Source: Bacteroidota bacterium
GTDB taxonomy: Bacteria > Bacteroidota > Bacteroidia > Bacteroidales > Prolixibacteraceae
DNA length: 45,300 bases
Direction of reading: 5' to 3'
Assembly (NCBI GenBank): GCA_023251455.1
Contig: JAHEYT010000053.1
Coordinates: 1 to 45,300, forward strand
The notes beneath the pieces were generated by a model. It did no database searches. It was given only the letters and a program-made list of their open reading frames with translations, and was not told the DNA's origin. Made by a program: the position numbers and the translations under genes. Positions 1 through 5,856 of this stretch are shown one piece after another; positions within the stretch are counted from its first letter, which is position 1, and every line of letters starts with the position of its first letter.

Positions 1-120
1 ACTCTAATCAAAACAAGGAAATGATCGTTCTCAATATTGAAAATAGGTGGTCAATATACTCCGGCGCACACTGGTCAATATAAAACGGCGTGAACTGGTC
101 AATTTAACCGGCAAATCCAC
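1..120. mobile_element. Likely end of an IS21-family insertion sequence (partial)
   Basis: Three direct repeats with an exact 24-bp period begin at 48, 72 and 96. Each starts TGGTCAATWTA and is followed by a CCGGC/ACGGC stretch. Several copies of a TGGTCAAT-type repeat near the terminus are typical of IS21-family elements in Bacteroidota, where they bind the IstA transposase. No istA or istB lies to the right, so the body would be left of the window. A short reading frame at 1-24 ending in TGA could be the last residues of istB, but it is too short to identify. The exact terminus and target duplication cannot be placed. Confidence 0.4.
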
Positions 121-171
121 CTAATATATAAACAAGCCGGAATACTACCAGAAACAATATCATTACAATAT

Positions 172-189
172 TTTACAGCTATCTGTAAA
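172..189 (-). terminator. Small hairpin downstream of the 101-aa gene
   Basis: A perfect 7-bp stem (TTTACAG/CTGTAAA) with a 4-nt loop lies just after the stop of the gene at 203-508. There is no strong T-run, so it is a weak candidate terminator only. Confidence 0.25.
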
Positions 190-202
190 TTACTTTCTAC
201 CA

Positions 203-508
203 TTATCGTTTATTAACTTCTTTAATCATATCAGCCAAAACAGATTCATCTGATTTAGCAGTAGCTTTTACTTTAGCTGGTACTTGTCCGAATAATGCTA
301 GCTGTTTAAAAATACTAGCATTCAATTGATACATTAGATAAACTTTAGCTTTGTCACCTCGTCTATATTCATCTACTATATCATTATACATCTGCATATT
401 ATTTAGAATTACAAAAATTGAACTATCAGCTTTTGTATTAGTATCTTTTGCTATCTGTTTTAGTTCCTTTTCATTCTTTTTCAAATCAAATTTTTCTACC
501 ATTTCCAT
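203..508 (-). CDS. Small protein, possibly phage terminase small subunit (P27-like)
   Basis: 101 residues, Lys-rich and helical in character, with no Trp and no in-frame TGA, ending in TAA. The C-terminal part (IFKQLALFGQVPAKVKA) resembles the helical end of P27-type small terminase subunits, which usually finish with a short 'fGltP..rak' motif. That resemblance is from memory and is weak. If correct, the protein would bind phage DNA and guide the large terminase, whose gene would be expected left of the window. It is the last minus-strand gene of the element that can be seen, lying past a large hairpin after the sigma-like gene. A Met two codons downstream is an alternative start. Confidence 0.4.
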   Translation of the reverse strand: MEMVEKFDLKKNEKELKQIAKDTNTKADSSIFVILNNMQMYNDIVDEYRRGDKAKVYLMYQLNASIFKQLALFGQVPAKVKATAKSDESVLADMIKEVNKR

Positions 509-554
509 TATTTTTTATTGGTTCAATTATAAATACCATAGTTTCTACTTTTCA

Positions 555-608
555 ATAATACCCTACCCTATATAAAATAACATTCTCTACAAGTCGGTAG
601 GGGGTATT
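555..608. terminator. Long-stem hairpin between two minus-strand genes
   Basis: The arm AATACCCTACC (557-567) pairs with GGTAGGGGGTATT (596-608), allowing two unpaired G's, around a loop of about 28 nt. It sits between the stop of the 220-aa gene (614) and the start of the 101-aa gene (508). It may be a terminator or a structured regulatory or recombination site. It is too short to be a tRNA. Confidence 0.4.
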
Positions 609-613
609 ATATA

Positions 614-1276
614 TTATTTATCAGCCTTTTTACTTTTAAAAGCTATTGTTTTAAATCCAAACTTATGGCTAATATTTAAGAATTGACTGTTACCTATATT
701 CATTTTCATCATACAGAACTCTTTAAATCCTGTAGCATCATAATCGTGTTCAATCACATATCTATCTAATCATTCTAAATAAGTATATGCTACACAGTTT
801 ACAGTCTTTTGTTCTCTTTTAAGTTCCTTAATTCTATTATCAATCTGCTTTATAATATCTTCTTTACTTGGTTCATCGTTATCAATTAACTCCTGTTCAT
901 CTAAATTATAATCATTGTAATCATACTTTATTTTAGTTCTACTATCTAAACTTGAAAGTATATTGATTAACTTATTCTTTACACTTATATAGATTAAATT
1001 CTGTATTGCTTGAACTCTTAATACATCTATCTTAGGTAGTACATTAATATAAATATGTACGTGTAAATCTGCTTTTAAATCTTCATAGTTAGCCATTATT
1101 AACTTACTACCACCTGCATTCATTTGCTTTAATACTGCTTCAATTTGTTTATCTATAAACTTGTAAAGGTGTCTATTATATAACCTTTCTCTATCTCAAT
1201 CTGTAGTAGCTTCTGCATACTCTTTAAAGTGTAGTATGTCTGTTTCATTAAAGTATTTAGTATTCTTTGCTTTCAT
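614..1276 (-). CDS. Recoded gene (2 TGA=Trp): possible phage sigma-like transcription factor
   Basis: Read with TGA as Trp, this is one 220-residue frame from ATG at 1276 to TAA at 614-616. The TGA codons are residue 27 (1196-1198, context TTDWDRERL) and residue 169 (770-772, context YLEWLDRY). In the standard code it breaks into three pieces. The N-terminal half (RLYNRHLYKFIDKQIEAVL, then a helical stretch with NKLINIL) recalls region 2 of divergent phage late sigma factors. A Glu/Asp/Lys-rich linker follows, then a C-terminal helical block. The sigma assignment is inference; the frame itself is well supported because both flanking pieces are in the same frame and coding-like. No other Trp codon is present. 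Confidence 0.65.
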
Positions 1277-1329
1277 AGTAGTATAAATAAGTATAGCCTG
1301 TCAGGTAATCCCAACAGGCTAAATAAATG

Positions 1330-1524
1330 TTATCGGTTTAATAGTTTAATAATTGTTACTGCAAAGAATATAGCAGCATTAAGTTTTAGAAACTGTACAG
1401 CAGTAAAAGTAGTGGCAAAGATTCCGCTAATTAATCAGCTACCTAATCAGATATAACCGATACCAAAAGTAAATAAACCAGCGATTGTAAGAATAGTTAA
1501 GATAATGCTTAATAATGTTTTCAT
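1330..1524 (-). CDS. Recoded small membrane protein (2 TGA=Trp)
   Basis: A 64-residue frame from ATG (1522-1524) to TAA (1330-1332), visible only if TGA is read as Trp: residues 26 and 30 (1447-1449 and 1435-1437) in GYIWLGSWLISG. The product is almost entirely hydrophobic, with two predicted membrane segments (about residues 3-24 and 30-60) joined around the two Trp residues. Size and topology would suit a phage holin or another small inner-membrane protein, but there is no family signature. It lies 12 bp after the nuclease gene, in the same direction. Confidence 0.6.
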
Positions 1525-1536
1525 AGTGTTTAGGTT

Positions 1537-2007
1537 TTATAGATTGTTTGTATTAAAGTTTGGTATAATTGATACTACTATTTGTTTTGCTTTTTCTATT
1601 GGTACTAAGTAGCATCAGGCTGAACCATTAGAAATATTTATCTGACTAAAATTGTTATTACTAATAAATGATTTTAATTCATTTGTTTTAAAAATATAAA
1701 AGTTATCAGCACTTAGTATAACTCAGTAGTTTGAAGTTGTTGTAGATATTCCAGAAGCAGAAGTTTTACCAAAATATTCTACAGCGAAATTTTTAGTATA
1801 TTCACTTAGTTTGTCAAACTTAATTTCAAAGAGTATTGTTTTATTATCTTCTGTAGTTAGTTTAATATCTCATTTTTTTAGTTCTGTAATATCTTCTGAT
1901 TCATTAAATTCTAAATCAGCTGTAGGAAATTGTTTTCTCAGGTACTCTAGGAAACATCATTCTGCTTCTTTACCTGTTTCTAAATCATTATTAAATGTAT
2001 TGTCCAT
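1537..2007 (-). CDS. Recoded PD-(D/E)XK-like nuclease (4 TGA=Trp)
   Basis: A 156-residue frame from ATG at 2007 to TAA at 1537. It contains four in-frame TGA codons (residues 17, 46, 95, 131; tca on the plus strand at 1957-1959, 1870-1872, 1723-1725, 1615-1617) and no TGG. Translated with TGA=Trp it shows the layout of a small PD-(D/E)XK nuclease/resolvase-like family common in phages: KKWDIKL (catalytic Asp), then FEIKFD (E-x-K), then TKNFAVEY and SGISTTTSNYWVIL, matching the family's 'TGN..iE', 'SGI..T.a.yWv' blocks. The Trp in 'yWv' is normally conserved, which supports Trp rather than Gly for TGA. The likely role is DNA cleavage in replication, recombination or host-DNA breakdown. Confidence 0.75.
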
Positions 2008-2012
2008 TTGGT

Positions 2013-2441
2013 TTAGTTTGTTTGGTTTAATTTCTTTCTTATTTTCTTTCTAACTCCTTTTTCAAAATTATCCCATTGTCTAGCATACTTTTTACTGTAT
2101 TCATAAGTGGTATAAAGTTTATCAACTTCAAATATATAGAAGTTTGATTTTTTACATTCTAAATGTTTAATACTATCAATCGGTGCATAAAAAGCTATTG
2201 TTTCAATATCTTCTAATTCACTATAGACTAATATATATTTTTTAAAAATTAATATTTTATACAGACCATAATCATTTTTATTACTTTGATTAAATCAACT
2301 TCTATTAGTTTCTACTATATAATCATTATTCTTTAAAATTTTAAATGTTTCATCTGATATAACTTTCAATTTATAATGGAAGCACCTATTTATACTTCAT
2401 TCATTACTAAATATCTCTTTTTCAAAATTTTCTTTTTTCAT
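2013..2441 (-). CDS. Recoded protein of unknown function (2 TGA + 1 TGG Trp)
   Basis: A 142-residue frame from ATG at 2441 to TAA at 2013, requiring TGA=Trp at residues 15 and 49 (2397-2399, 2295-2297). Residue 122 (ARQWDNF) is a normal TGG, so both codons are used in one gene. The product is Lys/Asn/Tyr-rich, with a probable beta-rich middle (YKILIFKKYILVYSELE) and a basic C-terminal tail (VRKKIRKKLNQTN). No family is recognised. It ends 5 bp before the nuclease gene begins and is probably co-transcribed with it. A 27-bp sequence shared with 4346-4372 lies about 100 bp upstream. Confidence 0.6.
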
Positions 2442-2536
2442 TTTATTAGTGTTATTTGGTTTATATGTTTTTGATTTTCAATAGTATAAAGATAATATAA
2501 TTATAGAAATAAAATTCTATGAATTATAATAATACC

Positions 2537-2563
2537 TTGAAAATAGTTTCTATAGTTACTTCT
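2537..2563. repeat. 27-bp repeat, copy 1 (of 2)
   Basis: TTGAAAATAGT-T/A-TCTATAG-T/C-TACTTCTG occurs here and at 4346-4372 with two differences. This copy overlaps the 3' end of the metallopeptidase gene and lies upstream of the 142-aa gene. The gap 2442-2555 holds no gene. It may be an element-specific promoter or binding site. Confidence 0.5.
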
Positions 2564-3002
2564 GGTTGATAGCATTACTTTTTAAAAACTTGTTATATAG
2601 TCAGTATGATTTTAAAACTGTTTCCTGTTCTAATTTAGAAGCTTCTTTATTAATATATCTATCATTATTTACAGAATAAGTACCAGATTCAATAATTTCT
2701 TTACCTTCTAAATCCTGCTTAATATGTGTTAATTCGTGTGCTAATACTATATAAACATTTTCACAATGTTTTTTATTGACTAATATAATATAAGAACCTG
2801 ATTCTATTTTGTGTACAAAACCCTGAACAGGTAAAGAAGTATTAATAATATTTATCTGTACTGAATCAATATCTAATCATTCACAACATAGGCTAGTATA
2901 TTGTGAATATTTTAAACTTAAAGCATTATTATAAATCAGGTTTGAACTATTAGCACAAAATATAGTAAGTGCTAATAGAAGTGTAAGTATATATTTTTTC
3001 AT
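2556..3002 (-). CDS. Recoded exported HExxH metallopeptidase-like protein (2 TGA=Trp)
   Basis: A 148-residue frame from ATG at 3002 to TAA at 2556, with TGA at residues 42 (2877-2879, CCEWLD) and 134 (2601-2603, KSYWLYN) and no TGG. It begins with a signal sequence (KKYILTLLLALTIFCANS; the Cys could be a lipoprotein site). At about residues 89-93 it has a zinc-peptidase motif HELTH followed by IKQDLEG, with acidic residues further on that could supply the third ligand. The expected role is an exported or surface zinc peptidase, perhaps in lysis or host-surface modification; this is inference. The start overlaps the stop of the preceding 58-aa gene by one base (TAATG), indicating translational coupling. 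Confidence 0.65.
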
Positions 3003-3178
3003 TATAATTCATTCATATAATTAATATCTGTATTATCTATTGGTTCATAAAAATTCAAATAGTATTCAGGAATATAACGCCTGTATTTTTTTAATTCTCT
3101 TTGTTGCATTTCTTCTGCTACTTCATCTTTAAAATTATCTGATTTAGTTGTTAGCCTTGTATATTGTTCTTTACTCAT
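3002..3178 (-). CDS. Small conserved-looking protein, 58 aa
   Basis: A 58-residue frame from ATG at 3178 to TAA at 3002. The start overlaps the stop of the wHTH gene as TAATG, and its own stop overlaps the start of the peptidase gene in the same way. It contains no Trp. The product is charged and Tyr-rich (EEMQQRELKKYRRYIPEYY), with no recognisable domain. The tight overlaps on both sides are the main evidence that it is real. Confidence 0.55.
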   Translation of the reverse strand: MSKEQYTRLTTKSDNFKDEVAEEMQQRELKKYRRYIPEYYLNFYEPIDNTDINYMNEL

Positions 3179-3912
3179 TACATTAATATTACTTCATTTA
3201 TTACCTGCTTATCTGATTTTGTACCTATATAACCACCTTCTATACTTCTAATATATTTGTCAATATAAACTACAGTATTCCAGTCTGTTTTATCAAGTAT
3301 CTTTTTAAAATAGTCTATACTTCCATAAGTTGTATAAATATCTGCTATTTGTTTTTCTCTTTGCTTCTGGTGTGCAGATTTACCTATAGAGAAATATTCA
3401 CTACTTAATTTATATCCTGAATCAGTTTTAATAATATAGCCTTTTTCGACCAATTCAGCTAAATATTTTTGCGCTGTAGGTTTCGATACTTTTATTAGTG
3501 TTACTATCTTATTTAGGCTAAAATTGCACTCAAAAGAGTTATTAAGTGTGATACTGAAAAGTTGTATCATAAAGCCTTTATATTTGGCAGGTAAATCTAA
3601 TTCTAATAGTTCCCTTTTAATGATTCTATAATTCTCTTTACTGGCTGGAATAAAATATTTATTTCTCCTTTTACCATCTATTCAAACTTCATCAATCTTT
3701 ATTATTTGGCTATCTTTTAACCGCTTTATAAAGTCTTTAATGGTATCTTCTGATTCTGGTTTAGTCTGGCTTATATATTCACCTAACTGTTTAAATGTGC
3801 TGTCTGTATAACCTTCTTTTCTAGGTGTAAAACTTAAACAGGTGAATCTGTAAGTATCAGCACTATCTAATTTATTGGTTATATTATTTTGAATGGTAGT
3901 ATAGTTTTTCAT
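3178..3912 (-). CDS. Recoded winged-helix protein, probable replication initiator (1 TGA + 1 TGG Trp)
   Basis: A 244-residue frame from ATG at 3912 to TAA at 3178. One in-frame TGA (residue 77, 3682-3684, KIDEVWIDGKRRNKYF) separates two pieces that would otherwise look like distinct genes. A later Trp (KTDWNTV) is TGG. The N-terminal part reads as a winged helix (helices, then IIKIDEVWI...KYFIP as the wing). A second winged-helix-like segment follows (LNKIVTLIKVSKPTAQKYLAELVEKGYIIKTDSGYKL). Two winged helices next to iteron-like repeats 230 bp upstream is the arrangement of plasmid/phage replication initiators; a transcription regulator is the alternative. It overlaps the upstream 58-aa gene by 29 bp. 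Confidence 0.65.
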
Positions 3913-4060
3913 CGGTGGTCACCTGTTCAGTTATTTTTATAATTTCCTTATCTCTTATTTTTGCATCTATTACCGAAGTTGAAAAACCATATTTAGCTTT
4001 TATGTGCCGTCTGGTTTCAAAAGTTTCATTATTAAAAATTCATTGTGTTTGTGTTTTCAT
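3884..4060 (-). CDS. Recoded small DNA-binding-like protein, 58 aa (1 TGA=Trp)
   Basis: ATG at 4060 to TAA at 3884, with TGA at residue 7 (4040-4042; MKTQTQWIFNN). The sequence ETRRHIKAKYGFSTSVIDAKIRDKEIIKI looks like a helix-turn-helix of the kind found in small phage/plasmid regulators. It is the first gene of the recoded operon, immediately after the repeats and terminator at 4146-4225, and overlaps the following initiator-like gene by 29 bp. In the standard code only six residues would be made, so it is invisible to normal gene calling. Confidence 0.55.
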
Positions 4061-4145
4061 TTGTATTATTATTTTTTAAAATTTTCAAAGTTTTGAACGA
4101 AGTGAAAAACCTCTTAATAGGTATTATAGTATAGGTAATATAGAA

Positions 4146-4186
4146 TAGGTGTCATTTTTACCAGTACATAGGTGTCATTTTTACCA
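4146..4186. repeat. Two iteron-like direct repeats
   Basis: The 18-mer TAGGTGTCATTTTTACCA occurs at 4146-4163 and 4169-4186, a 23-bp period (about two helical turns). Shorter TAGGTA-type partial copies precede it (about 4117-4145). The repeats lie just upstream of the winged-helix/initiator operon, so they may be initiator binding sites (replication origin or autoregulatory operator). Confidence 0.55.
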
Positions 4187-4193
4187 CCTGAAA

Positions 4194-4225
4194 TAAAAAA
4201 ATAAGAGTCGTTTAAAACTCTTATT
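4194..4225 (-). terminator. Rho-independent terminator
   Basis: A perfect 9-bp stem AATAAGAGT/ACTCTTATT (4200-4208 with 4217-4225), followed on the minus strand by a run of T's. Something transcribed from the right must end here, although no protein gene lies between this and the terminator at 4407-4432. Confidence 0.7.
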
Positions 4226-4406
4226 CCTAGAAAATGATATTAAAATGTATTTCATTTAGGTAACGCATCGTATTAATTACCTCATTAACAACACTGTAAA
4301 AATAGTGTAATTTTTTTACATAAATTCCTGATTTACAATAATATATTGAAAATAGTATCTATAGCTACTTCTGCTAATTTATCTGTATTGTCAAAAGTGT
4401 ATAAAT
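4226..4406 (-). other. Gene-free interval between two terminators; possible small RNA
   Basis: About 180 bp bounded by terminators in the same orientation, with no protein-coding frame beyond a 13-codon one. It contains short inverted repeats (AGGTAA/TTACCT; TGTAAAA/TTTTACA) and copy 2 of the 27-bp repeat. A small RNA is possible. I searched it by eye for a tRNA, including a Trp-UCA suppressor, and found neither a T-loop nor a cloverleaf. Confidence 0.3.
4346..4372. repeat. 27-bp repeat, copy 2 (of 2)
   Basis: Matches 2537-2563 at 25 of 27 positions. On the minus strand both copies read GTAnCTATAGAnACTATTTTCAA and both sit ahead of a transcribed-looking interval in the recoded half of the element. 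Confidence 0.5.
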
Positions 4407-4432
4407 GAAAAAAGGCAGCCTAAGCCACCTTT
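4407..4432 (-). terminator. Rho-independent terminator after the 186-aa gene
   Basis: On the minus strand AAGGTGGC-TTAG-GCTGCCTT forms an 8-bp stem with two G-T pairs, followed by TTTTTT. It closes the two-gene unit 5723-4474 and separates the standard-code genes from the recoded ones. Confidence 0.7.
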
Positions 4433-4473
4433 TAACACTACTATTGTAGCTTCATCAATCTACTGATTTTATT

Positions 4474-5034
4474 TTATTTCTTTTCATTTATTCGTTCAGC
4501 TGTATAAGCATTAAAAAGCTTTAAATACCTATTTTCCCAGCTGATAGGTGTAAATCTTTTACCTGTTGTTCTTCTAATTAGATTAGCTTCTAATTTGGCA
4601 TTTTCAATAGATTCATTTCCTGATACTGATATAGATAAATCGCTGTTTTCATCTTCAATATATAAATCTACACCTAAACAACTTTTAAAAATATGCTCAA
4701 TATAGAATTGTTCAGCAGCTGCTTTAGCTACTAAAATATCTTCATCCTTGAAAATCTTAGTAGTTTCTTTAGCTTTACCTTCTACTCTCTGTATTATCAT
4801 TACTGAGTAATATAAAACAGGTTTTATAGGTTCTACTTTTACTGGTATAACCTTTTTTGATACTGTTACAAGCTTTTCAGAAGCAGATAAAGCAGCTTTA
4901 ATAGTTTCTATATCTTCTGGTGTAACTTTAAATTTACCTGTCAATAATACAGCTAAATCTTTTTTACTCTTAGCTGTTAACTTTCCTGCTACATTAACTG
5001 CTTCTGTGAACTCTTTTAGTTTAGTTATTATCAT
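4474..5034 (-). CDS. Protein of unknown function, 186 aa (standard-code compatible)
   Basis: ATG at 5034 overlaps the TAA stop of the upstream 229-aa gene (TAATG), so the two are translationally coupled. The N-terminal 60 residues are Lys/Ala-rich and helical. The C-terminal half has a beta-like stretch (YYSVMIIQRVEGKAKETTKIF) and ends in TPISWENRYLKLFNAYTAERINEKK. Its only Trp is a normal TGG and there is no in-frame TGA, unlike the genes beyond the following terminator. No family recognised. Confidence 0.7.
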   Translation of the reverse strand: MIITKLKEFTEAVNVAGKLTAKSKKDLAVLLTGKFKVTPEDIETIKAALSASEKLVTVSKKVIPVKVEPIKPVLYYSVMIIQRVEGKAKETTKIFKDEDILVAKAAAEQFYIEHIFKSCLGVDLYIEDENSDLSISVSGNESIENAKLEANLIRRTTGKRFTPISWENRYLKLFNAYTAERINEKK

Positions 5035-5723
5035 TATTCAGCTGCTTTTGTTTTTTCTTTCTGGTTTACTACAGCCTTATAAGTTTTTTCATATAAAGCC
5101 AAATCATCAAAAGAATTTTTTGGATTAGTTGAAATTTTTGGTGTTTTACCTAAGTCAATATAAAGCATAACACGTTCTAATCTTTTAGCTGCTTCTTTTT
5201 CTTTAGCTTTTACTAAATCCTCTTTTAATCTGACACTATCAGGACTACGTTCTATATTCATTTCTAATTCTTTTACTTTATTAATTGCAGAAGTTAAAGC
5301 AGCTTTTATAGAAGCATATTTTTTAGCAAAATCTGATTTTCCTTTAGTTTCTTTTCCTTCTTCATCAGCTACATAATCTTTCATAGAATCTACCATTGTT
5401 CTCTTAGCTAATTCTGGTGCAGTAAATGTTAAACCTGTTAATTCAGATATAATCTTAAAGAATTTAACAACCTGTAAAGATTTTGGTTTTTCCTCACCAA
5501 AAATCAATTCAGTTAGTTCTTTCTTAGGGTCTACTACATCTGTAGTTACTTCAAAATCACTAATTGATTTACCACCTTTAAAAGCTGCTAATAATTCAGC
5601 ATCAGTAGTTAGTTCAGTCTGTGTAGTTTTGTCTTTATACACTGTTGTTGTAGCCTTTTTTAGTGGCTGGTGTGATTCGTAGTATTTTACTACATCTTCC
5701 ATTTTTTCATAAATTGTTGACAT
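5034..5723 (-). CDS. Protein of unknown function, 229 aa (standard-code compatible)
   Basis: 229 residues, highly charged (Lys, Glu), with Thr-rich N-terminal segments and a probable coiled coil at about residues 135-185 (KYASIKAALTSAINKVKELE). No Trp of either codon type and no in-frame TGA; stop TAA. No domain recognised. It is the first gene of a two-gene unit with its own TACTTTTG promoter box 33 bp upstream, separated from the recombinase by a strong terminator. Possible roles for such a pair include DNA maintenance or structural accessory functions, but nothing in the sequence decides. Confidence 0.7.
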   Translation of the reverse strand: MSTIYEKMEDVVKYYESHQPLKKATTTVYKDKTTQTELTTDAELLAAFKGGKSISDFEVTTDVVDPKKELTELIFGEEKPKSLQVVKFFKIISELTGLTFTAPELAKRTMVDSMKDYVADEEGKETKGKSDFAKKYASIKAALTSAINKVKELEMNIERSPDSVRLKEDLVKAKEKEAAKRLERVMLYIDLGKTPKISTNPKNSFDDLALYEKTYKAVVNQKEKTKAAE

Positions 5724-5755
5724 AATATTTAACTTTTATTTGTTAATAATGAGTG

Positions 5756-5763
5756 CAAAAGTA
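5756..5763 (-). promoter_or_regulatory. Bacteroidetes-type -7 box
   Basis: TACTTTTG on the minus strand matches TAnnTTTG and lies 33 bp upstream of the 229-aa gene, in AT-rich sequence followed by an A-rich leader. No clear -33 TTG at the usual spacing. Confidence 0.5.
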
Positions 5764-5795
5764 AATATTATTTTAATATTATAGGCAGACCTAGT

Positions 5796-5837
5796 AAAAA
5801 ATAAATCCGGTAAAACTTTTGAAGTAGTACCGGATTT
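5796..5837 (-). terminator. Strong rho-independent terminator after the recombinase
   Basis: A perfect 10-bp stem AAATCCGGTA/TACCGGATTT (5803-5812 with 5828-5837), 15-nt loop, and a T-rich tract on the minus strand. It starts 19 bp after the TGA that ends the recombinase, arguing that this TGA is the real stop. Confidence 0.85.
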
Positions 5838-5856
5838 CTGATAGAAGGTGAAAGAA

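Noticed and set aside
555..608. tRNA gene
   Set aside because: The paired region is about 50 nt with no D or T arms; a tRNA needs over 70 nt.
1811..2053. Plus-strand 80-codon frame
   Set aside because: It lies opposite the recoded nuclease and has a low-complexity Ser/Leu/Phe composition; a shadow frame.
614..4060. TGA read as glycine (Gracilibacteria-type code) instead of tryptophan
   Set aside because: Contexts such as YIWLGSW, NYWV and LEWLDRY, and the scarcity of TGG in the same genes, fit Trp. Glycine codons GGN are used freely elsewhere in these genes.
614..4060. Decayed pseudogenes or sequencing errors instead of recoding
   Set aside because: Interruptions are only TGA, never TAA or TAG, with no frameshifts. 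Gene spacing is intact with TAATG overlaps.
4117..4186. CRISPR array
   Set aside because: Only two 18-bp units with a 5-bp gap; no spacers of CRISPR length and no cas genes.
5780..5856. Extension of the recombinase past its TGA with TGA=Trp
   Set aside because: The extra frame would run through the terminator hairpin to a TAG; the terminator 19 bp after TGA fits a genuine stop.
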